From assembly GCA_944990035.1 (NCBI GenBank), contig CALYLX010000084.1, forward strand, positions 248,001 to 312,000: 64,000 nt of DNA, written 5' to 3'. The position numbers were made by a program, and so were the translations under genes. The notes under the pieces were generated by a model. That model was not told where the DNA came from, searched no databases, and saw only the letters and a program-made list of their open reading frames with translations. Positions 34,769 through 45,648 of the stretch are shown piece by piece. Origin of the DNA: Clitopilus passeckerianus (lineage: Eukaryota > Basidiomycota > Agaricomycetes > Agaricales > Entolomataceae). Numbering within the stretch: position 1 is the first letter of the stretch; each line of letters starts with the position of its first letter.

Positions 34769-36027
34769 CTACGGGCCTTTCTCTACCAACAACTTACCGC
34801 TCGCCCCCAACTTTGGCAGGCGTAACTTGAACTCTGATTCCGGATCCTTGTTAATCAGATAGTAATCGGCTTCACCAACATGCACCACCACCTTTCCCCA
34901 AGAATCAAAATGTTGATTCGACGGAAGAACATCGTCGAGCACCCTCCAATCAAAGTTATCAAAGAAATACTCCTGTTCGCCTTCTCCAGCGGCAGTATAG
35001 TCCGGGATAAATGCAATCCTTATCGTCTGGATTACGGGGGTGTTGATCGATTGTAGTAGCCTTTGCAGCCAGTCGCAGGGGAGAACTTCATCCCATGGAA
35101 TGCATATGAAAATTATGTCCAGACTTGCCAGGTTCACGTTACGCGCGAGGCTGAGTGGAAAATCTGGTACAAGGTGTTAGCCAAGTGAAGCGAGTTCGAA
35201 CCAGTACACCTACTGTCGAAATCCCCAGGTGCTCTGGGAGGAAATACCGCATTTCCGATATTGAGTGTCAGAGTCTTGAGGTAGGGTCCAACATGGTCGA
35301 GTAACTGGGCGACTAGGCCGAATTCGAAAGGTACCCGCCAGATTAGGGTCAGCGTGTGTAGACGGCATGGTCTCGCCAGAAGTTGTCGTAAAATGAGGTC
35401 GAGACCAGGCCGCATGCCCAACCTAAGCTCTTGCAAAGATTGTAGGTCTATCCTGCTCGGGTCTTCGTGGCTAGCCTCCGATGTTCGAATGCTGGAACTC
35501 CCCATGTTCAGCTTCTGGAGGCCCTTGAAGTTGGACATCCATTGGATTAAGGCCCCTCTATCTGGGAAACTAACGCCATAAAGCTCGAGCGACAACATGC
35601 TCCTGAATGACCAAAGGCCCTGACGGACAACGTTGCTGAGTTTATTGAGATCGGGGCCAATAGCTGAAAGGCCTTTCAACTCTAGAGAAAACCTCAGGAG
35701 GAGCTCTAGGACCAGGTTGACCCTGTTGTAGATAGCAAGTTGTTCGCGCGGGGATAAATGTAAAGTCTCTATGGCGTCCAGTCTTAGAGTTCGCACATGA
35801 GGAGCAAAGTAGCATTGTGGCCCTTCTAGGATCTCGCGGAGCTTTTGGAGGCGAGTGGATTTGGCAAACTGGATATTGAGAGGTCGCAGTGACCAAAAGA
35901 CATGTATGGCAATATCGTGCCAAGACTTGGATACCAATGAGCAGCTGTTCAGCGTACTGGCATCATCGATTAGTTCAGAGACGATGCAGTGGTGAAGTTC
36001 AGGAGCGAGAGACCAAGCAGCTGGCAT
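34769..36027 (-). CDS. F-box-like protein with leucine-rich C-terminal part
   Basis: The start at 36027 gives MPAAWSLAPELHHCIVSELI followed by LNSCSLVSKSWHDIA, the F-box-like pattern of the large Agaricomycete F-box families (adapters of SCF ubiquitin ligases). The rest has irregular leucine-rich repeats: LRTLRL-like, LELKGLSAIG, LQSLQELRLG, LHTLTLIW, LKTLTLNIG. An intron of about 50 nt near 35220-35170 joins GDFD to NFPLSLARNVNLASLD, and the frame ends at 34769 after LLVEKGP. Target proteins cannot be predicted. Such genes evolve quickly and many are silent, but this one has no break. Confidence 0.75.
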
Positions 36028-36350
36028 CTAATGGCGGATTGCCTCCAAGTTGCGATGCAATGCGATGATTTGATAATGTAGTGGCGTTTGGGATCTGTTG
36101 TCAACAATGTTTATTCCCTTATAAAGTATTCGAAATATCTATGTAGGACGGCAATGCTTCGTGGAGGCCGGAAAGAGCATTTCGACATAATTTGAAGACT
36201 CATAACCTATCAATGAGACTATATACCTCATTCCATCAGCAAGAAATTCTAGAAAGAAAAAGCTCGTGTATGATCTATAAGTCTCATCATGATCGTCGTC
36301 AATCCTCTAAAAACAAAGTCCCAAGTACTGTATAAGGTCTAAATCATAAA

Positions 36351-38028
36351 CTATACAGACAGAAATCCAATAGCACAAACAATCATTAGCATAAGAGAGT
36401 CATGACATGATATCCGAGAAGTGGCGCCGTTGAAAAACAATGGGCTGGGTATCAACACAGTACCGACTGGCGCTTTGGCAGCGGCAGCAGACGTTACTTG
36501 TGGTGTTACATCTGCATAGGCAACAGCAGGAGCGGTAGGAGTTGGAGCAACGCCCCCGGTAGTATAGGCCCGGACGTATTTAACCTCAAAGTACGCCTCG
36601 TTGAAACGGTCACCTGGACCGACAACGCTGTCTCGATACTGGTGATAAAAGGTGAGCAACGACAAGGTCATCCGAAGCTTTGAAACACACTCACACAAGT
36701 TCCTGTAGGGCCTTGATTACCACATGACGGAAGATAGTTCTCCGGTAGTCCGGCCCTGTGGCATTCTTAGTGTCATTTACTTCTTTTCTCGGGACATAGT
36801 AGAACGTACCAGGCTCCACATAGGGTGATATCGAACACCAGATTCTGTGGCGAGAAGAATTGGGTGATATTGCAAGTCGTCGCTGGGTAGCTTGCTGATG
36901 GTGGGCCCCATTGCGAGACGTCGATGGGAGAATTTGAGGTTGCTTGTAGAACGGATATTGGAATATTCGGGCGCTAAAGCGAGATGAATGAGTGCATGGC
37001 TTGCCTCGCTTGCTTTATTAACTTACACTCCAGAACCACATGCTACAACGTTCAGAAGAGTGAGCTCGGGATCTTGGGGTTTTAAAAGACGGGATTTCCT
37101 CACAAAATACTACGATGCAAAGGTAAGGATAATCAGAGGCTTGACAGAAGATAGAAAGCTTACCCAGCAACATCGAATTGTGTCGCAAAAACGCCTCCTC
37201 CTGCGGCATTGAACCCTGCCCCAAAGCTGTTGGGAGCCACTTCGTTAACTACACACCCTGACGGCTGAGAGCAGTCGACTTCTTTCGAAATACCCATCTG
37301 GTTAGGAGGTGTGGTGTGCAAGCACCCAGGTAGCGTGTGTAATGCCATCTGGTTGTAACCCATAAGGTTGATTCCCTCCATGATACTATAAGGCAGGCCT
37401 TAGTTAGGGTGGCCACAGGTCAAACCGTGGACTTACTCGATTTCACCGTCATTCGGCCATGTTGGTCCTTTAGTCCAGAACGCCGGCCATACCTGTGAAT
37501 ACGGGTCAGAATGATAGGGAGCGAGGGAACTAGACTGGACTGACAGAGCAACCAAAGGGTATGTGAACAACATCCGCGATCCAGAGGCTTCCAACCGCGT
37601 GGGCAGTTTTGGACGTAATCCTGACCTGCAAACCATAGGTACGATAATCAGGATTAGCCTGAAAAATGACGGACTGTCCCACTCACCGAACTTCTTTTTT
37701 CATTGAAGGGGACTGCATGCTCGTTGTCCACTTTAAAGACAGCATTCCCAGCGGTATTCACATACGCTAAGCCCTGTCCAAAGGCCGTGTCTTCTGCGAG
37801 CCACACGACGTCCCCTGCATAAAGGGTTAGCTATGTTATGGAGGACGATGGTTCCTTCAGCTTACCAAGCGTCAGATTGTCCCAGCTACCATAGAAGTCC
37901 CAGCCATCGTAGAACGTCGTGCCTGAATGATCTTGAACGAGCTCATACCCATAGGTGAAGCATCGGATGAGCAGGAGTAAGACCACCACAAAGATCAATG
38001 GGCGTGGGGAAGGGGAAGCGAAGAACAT
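36351..38028 (-). CDS. Secreted glycoside hydrolase family 16 beta-glucanase
   Basis: The start at 38028 encodes a short N-region, a hydrophobic signal (LIFVVVLLLLIRCFTYGYE) and the mature start LVQDHSGTTFYDGWDFYGS, typical of fungal GH16 endo-1,3(4)-beta-glucanases. Exons follow with FWTKGPTWPNDGEI spliced to DIMEGINLMGYNQMALHT, which places the catalytic E-x-D-x-x-E motif intact across an intron (about 37437-37383). PNSFGAGFNAAGGGVFATQF follows. The last exon has a Pro/Thr/Ala linker and a C-terminal hydrophobic run (SLMLMIVCAIGFLSV) that looks like a GPI-anchor signal. It probably remodels or degrades cell-wall beta-1,3/1,6-glucan at the cell surface. Exon count is about eight. Confidence 0.88.
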
Positions 38029-38847
38029 GATTTGAGTTTACGTCCACCGATTCCCTCCAGAAGATATGTGGCGCAAGCTTCCTAACGAAGGAGTGTGACC
38101 TTGGTGGACACGAAGGACCGAGGAAGGCCACAAAGTCCTACTACTTTCCTTAAGTACGGGGTAGGCTGTCTAACCTATCAGAACGCTATACCGGGAACGA
38201 TAGGACAGCTCCACATACATCTTGAACAAAAAACTTCTCTGGAGGCACAGCCTAATTCCTACGTTCCGCCAGCTAATCGTTGTGATCGATATCTTGAACG
38301 GAGATTAAGACAACAGCTACGCCCACTGCAGCTGACAAAGGCGCTGGGTGTCGAACCAGAACAGGGATTTTGAAGGCGAAATTTTTGGTAGCACGTTGGC
38401 AATCATTATGAAGGCTTCTAGAGCGCCGACCTCGGGCATGAGGCGCGTTTAACTGGAGGCTGTGACCTGAGCCCGTGATCAGCACGCAAGTCTTCCATAA
38501 AAGGATCGCAACTCGGTGGCTCTTGAAGCTTGGAGCCCGAAGCGCGTACCTGGATGTACTAATGTTATCAGCTCGAGGTGAGCCTTGGAGCTGGAAAATA
38601 ATATTTGCTACATTGAATTTCAAGAACAACGATGAGAGGACCAATATGAAAGATCTATGAAGGGCATTGCAACAGTATCGTGTCGAATCAGTTTACTACA
38701 TGGAGACGTGTGGCAAATGGGTATGCATGCGAGCGATGAATCGGGGTATACAAGCATTATACCAGGCGGTTGATAGGTTAGCGATTTGAAAGCGGTTAAC
38801 AAAAACATTACAACAGGGATAAGGAATCAATAATTACTATGTATGAG
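38029..38847. other. Intergenic stretch, no supported gene
   Basis: About 0.8 kb between the GH16 start and the stop of the next minus-strand gene. Short frames only; nothing recognisable. Confidence 0.4.
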
Positions 38848-41412
38848 TTAAGAAGGAATCTCATGGGGTCTTGTAACTGGTATATGGCGTGTCCTGTATG
38901 AAATGAACTGGGAGAAACGATCATCAGTTTGTGGTTATATAGAGGATGAAACATTTTTACCTCTGAATATGGTGTCACTGGAGGCAAGCCATTTCTCGAT
39001 ATGGAATTGATGAGTTCGGGTCGATCTTCATGATATACGGTGATGCCTTGTTCGTCCTTATACCCATCTCCTACTTCAGGATAATCCTTCAAGTCGTTCG
39101 GGTATTGCATCCCCTTCGGAGCGTATACGACATATCCTGTCGAAGTCAAATGATCACCACGCTTGTTCCAATACCCCGCCCGAACATTCCGAGCTACCGT
39201 CTGTATGTTTGGGGGCGTTTGCATCGGAACATTCTTCAATGCGGGTAGAGGAATAGGAGGCTGGTCGACGGGAACTGGGGTCCTAGAAACTCTTGGGGAA
39301 ATAGGAAGCTGGAGATGGGCATGAGGGTTGAACGTTTGCGGAGTATGTCGCGGGGTGGGCTGCTGAACTTGGGGGCTCGTGGCGGAAGAGGGATAGAAAG
39401 ATGAGCCTGGGGGTGAACGCTTTGGCGTCACGGGAGGCATCACCCTGGCATTGGGCCCGTCATGCGGCGTAGGGTATACGTGCGAACCAGAATCCTCTGT
39501 ACCGCTCGCATAAATGTGCGAGGAGTAGGATCCCGAACGCGTGTTTGGCGCTGCGTGGAGGACAAAGTTCTCCTCGTAGCTAGGCTGCGACAGCGGGGGC
39601 GTTCTGTCCCGTTTCTCATGAAAACGAGGGGGATCAGGCAACGGGTTATATGGGCGTAGATGCGCCGCCTGGTCAGCAGGCTCAAACTGATTCCTGCTCT
39701 GAGGTTCTGGTGGCGTTAACGGGTGGTGTCTTTCAGGCTCGACAGAATTCTGACGAGAAGACGGTCGACGTGACGCGGAGTCTGGTGGGCTATAACGAGA
39801 GGACGAGGATCCTTTTCGCGATGGCGTCTCGTAATAGGATGAAGCTGAACCTTGACGAGATGGCGTTCGTGAATGAGACTGATGATAAGAACTGGGGTAT
39901 GCATGATCCTCTGCCGGGCGGGGAGTCACCTGAGGAGAAGGCGGAGTCATGATACGACCAGATGAGCCTTGTCTATACCCACTACTGAGGTAATTATCCT
40001 CGGGTTCCATCGAGCCTTGACGACTTGACTGACGCCTTCTATGACCATCATAACCTCCGTATTGTTCAGGAATAGTGGCCAACGGTGACGTTGAGTCAAG
40101 AACAGGCTCTGTCGCTTCCCGCCTCAAGGGACTCGGCTCGTGTTTCTGCTCGGCATGTCGATTCTTTCGTCGCCCCGACCCTGTGGGTGGTGGAAGCATA
40201 GATTGCAAGCGGATGGGGCTGAGAATTTCGGCGGGAGGTTCAGGATAAGACTCGGGTTCGTCGGAGAGCGCGGCCAATCCTGCTATTGATCGAGATTCGC
40301 CATGGGTTGGGTGTGTACTTTTTGAAGGGGATACCCCATTGCCAAAGGATCCAGACCCCGACCCATAGGACGAAAAAGAACTGGCTGTGGCAGGGGATGA
40401 GAACATGCCGGAGCTGGCGCCGGATGAAGTGGACGAAAATGAGTCAAATCGAGTCCTGTGCAGTTGTTCTGACAACGCATCTACCGAGCCTGAGCCTGTA
40501 CCATGTTCTCCTTGGTTGTAAGCCGAATGTAAAGAGGCCGAAGAGCCCAATCGACCAGCACGAGGAGATTTGTAGTGCTCTGGAGTAACCACAACGCTGG
40601 GACTGAAGGTTGGGCGTAGCTCCATCTTGGTAGTAAATGACTCTCCTACTACAGGCTCGGTTGCGTGTCTGGCAAGGGGTGCAGCGATCGGAGGAGCGGG
40701 ATTCCGAGAGTTACTGACGACGGGTTCTGACGCATGTCGAGACGGGGGCGAATAATTTCGACGGGTACCTCTCTCGGTAGAGGATGAATCATAGTCTGAA
40801 GAAGAGACAGATGCCCCAGAATCCGTTACTGAAGCGTTATCCTCGGTAGAGTTTTGGCGACTGGGCCGCGCAGGTGATTCTCCGTCGTTTGAAAGAGTAA
40901 GGGGGTTCCATATCCATGGTGTCTTTGCACCACCAAGTTGAGCAGCATCGCCATAACGGTCAGGTCTGGGATATATCAAACCAATATATCAGAGCGCGTC
41001 AATCTAGACTCATGGTAGGAACGTACGCTTCAACCAATGATTCGAGCTGGAGACCATTGTTTGATATTGGTTGTGAAAGGTATTCCATACTTGGGGCCTT
41101 CACTTGGCGTTTATATGGATTGAAGTTTGCTTGTTGTTGTGCAGCGGGTGGTGGTCCGCCGGGATAGCCTGGTTGAGGAAATGCTGGGTGTGGTCCCCAT
41201 GAAGCTCCAGGCATCCATTGATTGCTATGTGCAGGATACTGGCGGGGGTTCCACTGCGGGTTCTGTACCCATACACCTTGAGCCCATTGCTGCTGATTAT
41301 AACCATATCCTGCAGGCATCGGAGGTGGTGCACCCTGAAAGGGTGGTGGGCCATGATTGACGTACGGTCCTGGCCATACTGGCACACTGTCGCGCCGTGG
41401 TACTGTGGTCAT
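38848..41412 (-). CDS. Disordered Pro/Gln/Ser-rich protein with a conserved-looking C-terminal module, function not recognised
   Basis: The start at 41412 opens a Pro, Gly, Gln and Trp rich segment (QWAQGVWVQNPQWNPRQYP). An intron near 41025-40975 joins to a 650-residue exon with Ser-rich repeats around RHASEPVV, RHATEPVV and RREATEPVL, a thrice-repeated motif R[HR][AE][ST]EPV[VL]. The ordered part is near the end: NVRAGYWNKRGDHLTSTGYV, then VYAPKGMQYPNDLKDYP and PELINSISRNGLPPVTPYSE. A 53-nt intron leads to a last exon FISYRTRHIPVTRPHEIPS, stop at 38848. The REATEPV-type repeats could be docking or phosphorylation sites; that is a guess. The C-terminal module resembles sequences common in mushrooms but I cannot assign a role. 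Confidence 0.7.
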
Positions 41413-41930
41413 CGACTGGTCCGTAAGAGTCCTGTACGCCGCGCTGACCGCAAGCTCTTATATATGTGTGACAACCCGGGCTCAACGAAAACGAGCACAG
41501 CTTTTATGAACTGTTCAAATGTCACCGTCAGTCCCGTATTGTAACTAAAAGAGGTTGTTGCCTTTTGATTGGCAATGTAAAAAAATAAGAGCTCACCAAA
41601 ACCAACAACAGAAGAAAAAAGACACCCGTTCAGTACGTTGAAGATTGAACAAACGATCGATGTTGTATCATTCCACTTCGATGAACATACCAATCAAAGC
41701 TCCATCAGTTTGCCTGCAGGCAGCTGAGAACTGATTGTGCTGTCACCCAAGCAGTCCACATGTTCAGGAGAACCGCCTCGAGGAATTACCTTTTTTGGAC
41801 AAAACTCAATGGCAATTTCCGGTTAAGTGCTCGGGCCGGTCACGTTCAAGCTGCGCCGATCTGCGTCATCACAGCCGCCAGAGACCTCGCAGCGCAGGAG
41901 ACAAGCTCGAAACTCTCCGATATCTTTGTC
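41413..41930. promoter_or_regulatory. Divergent promoter interval
   Basis: 518 bp separate the start codons of the disordered-protein gene (minus) and the methyltransferase gene (plus). No specific element is recognised; the role is inferred from geometry. Confidence 0.4.
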
Positions 41931-43039
41931 AATGACCTCCATATCGGTTCCAGACCCTGCTCACGTCACAACGGCCGTCACAAGTGCAAATACGTTGACC
42001 CTTCAAGAACGTCTCCGTACGATTGTGAAGCAGGATGATCCAAAAACCTGGGACGATGCTTGGTAAGTACGCCCACAATGAGTCAGAAAACAGCCCTTGT
42101 GAGTTTGTAACCCTCTGCTTTTCCCACATATAGGAAGGCGGAGGTAACACCTTGGGAAAAACTGGGCGATGTCCAGCCTCCCCTATACAATCTGTTGAGA
42201 TCGAATGAAGTCGACTTTCCCCGTTCTGGTCGAGCTCTGGTTCCAGGCTGTGGTTCTGTGAGTATCCAGGATCATGAGATTGGCAGCTCGAAACAGCTAC
42301 TTGTCGGTCAAAACCGGCGCTTGCGTCTGACTTGACATATTCCGAGTCAATTCTCGTCGTCTCGACAGCTGCGCCACTCATCACATACACTAATATGACT
42401 CGATCTGAGAAATTTAATTTCCTGACGTAGGGCTACGACGTTGCATTCATTGCATCTACTCTTGGACTAGAAACTACGGGGCTGGACATATCAGAGACTG
42501 CAGTGCTAAGAGCCGAAAAGTGAGCCTGTTTAACCAGCGCAGTTGCGCAGCGATGGCATCCCAATGCTATGCTGACAATACAAACATCAGGCTTCTGTCG
42601 TCCAGAGAAGCGCTGACTGACAATGCTCGCTTCAAGCTTGGAAACTTCTTTGAACTAGACCCACGGCCCGAATACAAGTTCAACCTAATATACGATTACA
42701 CGTACGGCTCCTCATTCATATTCCAGTGCCACAGCTCACGCTAAAGTGCGTTGCCTCTTCACCGCTTTGTTCTACAGGTTCTTCGTTGCAATCCCTCCCT
42801 CTCGGAGAGGCGAATGGGGAGCTCAAATGACCAAGCTACTCAATTCTGGAGGATATCTAATCACTCTGGTGTATCCGATCAATCCAGAAACTGATGTTGG
42901 CCCGCCTTTCTTCGTTCGCGTGGAACACTATGAAAAGGTGCTTGGAGAGAAATTTGTGAAGGTGCTCGAGAAGACACCGGAGGAGAGTGCAGAAGGTCAT
43001 CAAGGAAAGGAGAAACTTGTTGTATGGAGGAGGCTTTAG
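41931..43039 (+). CDS. TPMT-family SAM-dependent (thiol) methyltransferase
   Basis: Five exons join in frame: from 41931 (MTSISVPDPAHVTTAV), introns at 42063-42133, 42258-42430, about 42519-42590 and about 42700-42778, stop at 43037-43039. The SAM-binding motif is LVPGCGSGYDVAFIA, split by the 173-nt second intron, followed by GLDIS. Further hallmarks of the thiopurine/thiol/halide methyltransferase family are the start TPWEKL, the region FNLIYDYTFFVAIPPSRRGEW made by splicing, and GGYLITLVYP. The likely reaction is S-methylation of a small thiol or thiocyanate-type nucleophile in the cytosol; the actual substrate cannot be read. Length (about 230-240 aa) fits the family. Confidence 0.85.
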
Positions 43040-43322
43040 TAAACGCAGCTGATCCCGAGAAATGATTTTGCCGGAAAGGGTATATATTCAAGTCGGGATT
43101 CTAGGGTATACGAAGCGTACATAGGATACATTGTGATTATTGGTACATCCAATCGTAACTATTTTGGTGGAGAGGGGAGTAGTCGGGCTGTTAATAGGCC
43201 AGAGGATCATAGAATACAGCCAGAGAATTGTACATGATAAATAAAATAATAAATACAGAGACCGACGAAGAAGCCATGGTTTATTCGAGAAAGAAAAGAA
43301 TAGACCCACCAATACACCTTTA

Positions 43323-45467
43323 TTAAAACATTCCCATATATTCTTGAAGAGGATCTGGTAACCCAATGCCACCATGATTCGTCCGCATGTGGTCGTAGAT
43401 GCCCTTTCCTCCGGGGAAAGTCTGCATGCACACCCAACAAATATGTGTCTTGCACATCGTACATGTCATATGGTTGCAGCCTTCCGTACGTTCAATCGGA
43501 ACGTTGCAACCTGGACATGCCTTCACGTCGTGATTCTTCATCCACTCCTTGAACAAATTGTGGCCGCCATCCTTTTCAGGACAGTCAAACCCGTCGTGTG
43601 CCTCGATATGGCAATTGGGGCAGATGCGCAGCAAGCAGGATGGGCATTGCAAGACAGTTTCGGGGGCGCCTGGTCGGTAGATCTGAGAGCAGTCGGGGGT
43701 AGGGCAGTAGCGGAACTCTTCCGAATGGCGATGGACATAATTTTCGAACGCCGTGTCAACGAGAGCGTCGAAGTCACTCTGTGACAGGTGAGTTCGGGCA
43801 AGAACCAGAGGAATAGGTTCATTGCATTTTCCTTCCTTGCCTAAACAGGCGAGGGGGAATGATTTTGTGTCGATGGCAGCCACGAGGTACCGCACCAGGC
43901 AATCGTGGCACCATGCATGTCCGCAAGGAAGCAGTACAGGCTGGTTAACTTCGTCCAGGCAAACTGGGCATTGCGTCACGTAGCGACGCTGTTCTGTTCC
44001 CTTCAGGGACTGCTTCGCCCTCCGAACGGTGTCAACAGCGACTGTGAAAATCGAGTTATCCCCTCGTACTCGCAGTGTTTTGTCTGATAGCTGCATGACA
44101 ACGTTGTCCCGACCAACTTCGTTGCAAAGAGCATCCAGGAATTTGCATAGGAAGATGCCCAGCAAAGGGCCGTCAAGCGTAATGGATCGCACTTTCCGGC
44201 TTCGTAGCTCAGCGAGCTTGGATAATATATGTTCCTTGACGCGCCGACGGGGGTAGGAGCAGCCTCGAAGCTGTATAGCACGACGTGAGATGTCATTTCG
44301 AATGCGAACCTCTGGATACCTGGATCTTAATGTGTTCAGGTATCCTTGGCCTGCGTCGTGGGCAAAGAACGAGTCGTATGCGTCTCGAGCACCTGACTTG
44401 AGGGTCTCCCAATTCAGGATGCTCTCGAATTCCCTCTTCAATTGGCCAAGCTCTTTTGAATCGTCTCCGGCGAGCCTGACGATGAATGGAGCCTGTGGAT
44501 TGCGCTGGAACACTGACAGCGCAGTGCGGCGTGTCCTTTCCACCGTCCTCCTGAGGGCACGAATGTCGTTCTCGAGATTCGTATACACCAGCGGTGAAAG
44601 GGTGAATGTCAGGGATTTGACGTGTTGTGCGGTGATTCGCGTCTTCCCGGTGAACATCGGTTTCCAGCCATGAAGCTTTTTGCAGGCTAGCTCGGCTTCT
44701 GCTGGAGTGGCAAAATGCGCCCAAGCCTGGACGATTGCCCCGTATCTGTATGGTGGGGGTAGGACAGTGAAGTCGAGAGGTTCAAGGTCGCCGGATAAGG
44801 CTCGACGCAGACCGCTCACGGCTCCCGGAAGATCTTTGTAATTGGGCTGGGTCCAAACTATGTCGTCTGGGTGGTTGTAACGTTCCATATCCCTATCCTT
44901 GGCGTCAAGGGGAACTCCTCGAAGGCGGACGGTGACCATGCCTACAACGGGAATGCCAGAATGGATGTTGCCTTGGATGCAGTTGTTGTTGAAGGGAATC
45001 CTCGCAAGTGAGATAGCCTTTTCAGCGTGTTCCAGGGTGCCAAAGCCACAGTACGCAGTTCGGCTTGGAGCCTCCCAGCGGATTCTAACTGCAGTATCCT
45101 GGAATTCGGCGTTACTCTTCAAGGCACTTGAGACTGGCAGCCTCGCCGCGATGGTGCTTCCAAACGCTCGGATGCCATTCAGCTGTGCACTGGCCTCTAG
45201 TGCCTCGGATGACGTTGAGAAACGGACTTTTGCGATCGGTACGCGGTTTTGACAGTCCATTTCCACATCAAGGATTTCACCATGTTTGCCCGCTAACTTG
45301 CTGATGTCGTCGGTGCCCACGTCTTTAGGTATATTGCTTATGTAGACCCAAGGAGTCTCGAACCCGGTAGTGATTTCCTGGACGTCGAAGCCAGAGCCAA
45401 TCTTGACCTTGGCGTGATCACGAACGCGGAGAGTCCAAGGCGGTCGCGACGACTTTTGAGTGGCCAT
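43323..45467 (-). CDS. RBR-type (RING1-IBR-RING2) E3 ubiquitin ligase with RRM-like N-terminal part
   Basis: The 714-residue frame from 45467 (MATQKSSRPPWTLRV) has an RRM-like fold first (TPWVYISNIPKDVGTDDISK, then VPIAKVRFSTSSEALEA). A middle region includes a second RNA-binding-like piece (VTVRLRGVPLD). The catalytic RBR comes last: RING1 from CPVCLDEVNQPVLLPCGHAWC, IBR with FRYCPTPDCSQIY and CPSCLLRICPNC, and RING2 CPGCNVPIERTEGCNHMTC followed by CKTHICWVC. In RBR ligases ubiquitin is passed to a Cys in RING2, here the Cys of HMTC, so all key residues are in place. No intron interrupts this part. Upstream zinc-finger exons very probably belong to the same gene: splicing GTATTC...CATAG would read into VDIISQMATQK in frame. 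If so, the ATG at 45467 is internal. Confidence 0.9.
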   Translation of the reverse strand: MATQKSSRPPWTLRVRDHAKVKIGSGFDVQEITTGFETPWVYISNIPKDVGTDDISKLAGKHGEILDVEMDCQNRVPIAKVRFSTSSEALEASAQLNGIRAFGSTIAARLPVSSALKSNAEFQDTAVRIRWEAPSRTAYCGFGTLEHAEKAISLARIPFNNNCIQGNIHSGIPVVGMVTVRLRGVPLDAKDRDMERYNHPDDIVWTQPNYKDLPGAVSGLRRALSGDLEPLDFTVLPPPYRYGAIVQAWAHFATPAEAELACKKLHGWKPMFTGKTRITAQHVKSLTFTLSPLVYTNLENDIRALRRTVERTRRTALSVFQRNPQAPFIVRLAGDDSKELGQLKREFESILNWETLKSGARDAYDSFFAHDAGQGYLNTLRSRYPEVRIRNDISRRAIQLRGCSYPRRRVKEHILSKLAELRSRKVRSITLDGPLLGIFLCKFLDALCNEVGRDNVVMQLSDKTLRVRGDNSIFTVAVDTVRRAKQSLKGTEQRRYVTQCPVCLDEVNQPVLLPCGHAWCHDCLVRYLVAAIDTKSFPLACLGKEGKCNEPIPLVLARTHLSQSDFDALVDTAFENYVHRHSEEFRYCPTPDCSQIYRPGAPETVLQCPSCLLRICPNCHIEAHDGFDCPEKDGGHNLFKEWMKNHDVKACPGCNVPIERTEGCNHMTCTMCKTHICWVCMQTFPGGKGIYDHMRTNHGGIGLPDPLQEYMGMF

Positions 45468-45648
45468 CTGAGAGATTATGTCAACTATGAGAGTCGTAGA
45501 GGATGGTTAGTTCGATGTCGTACATTCTGGATCAAATGTGGAGGCGGTTTAAGCCCCGGAGGAAACTACGAAGTAAATCAGTGGTAAGCTCTTTAAATGG
45601 GAGGGTGAATACCCACGATAGGATCGTAATCCAAATCTCCGTGGCGAA

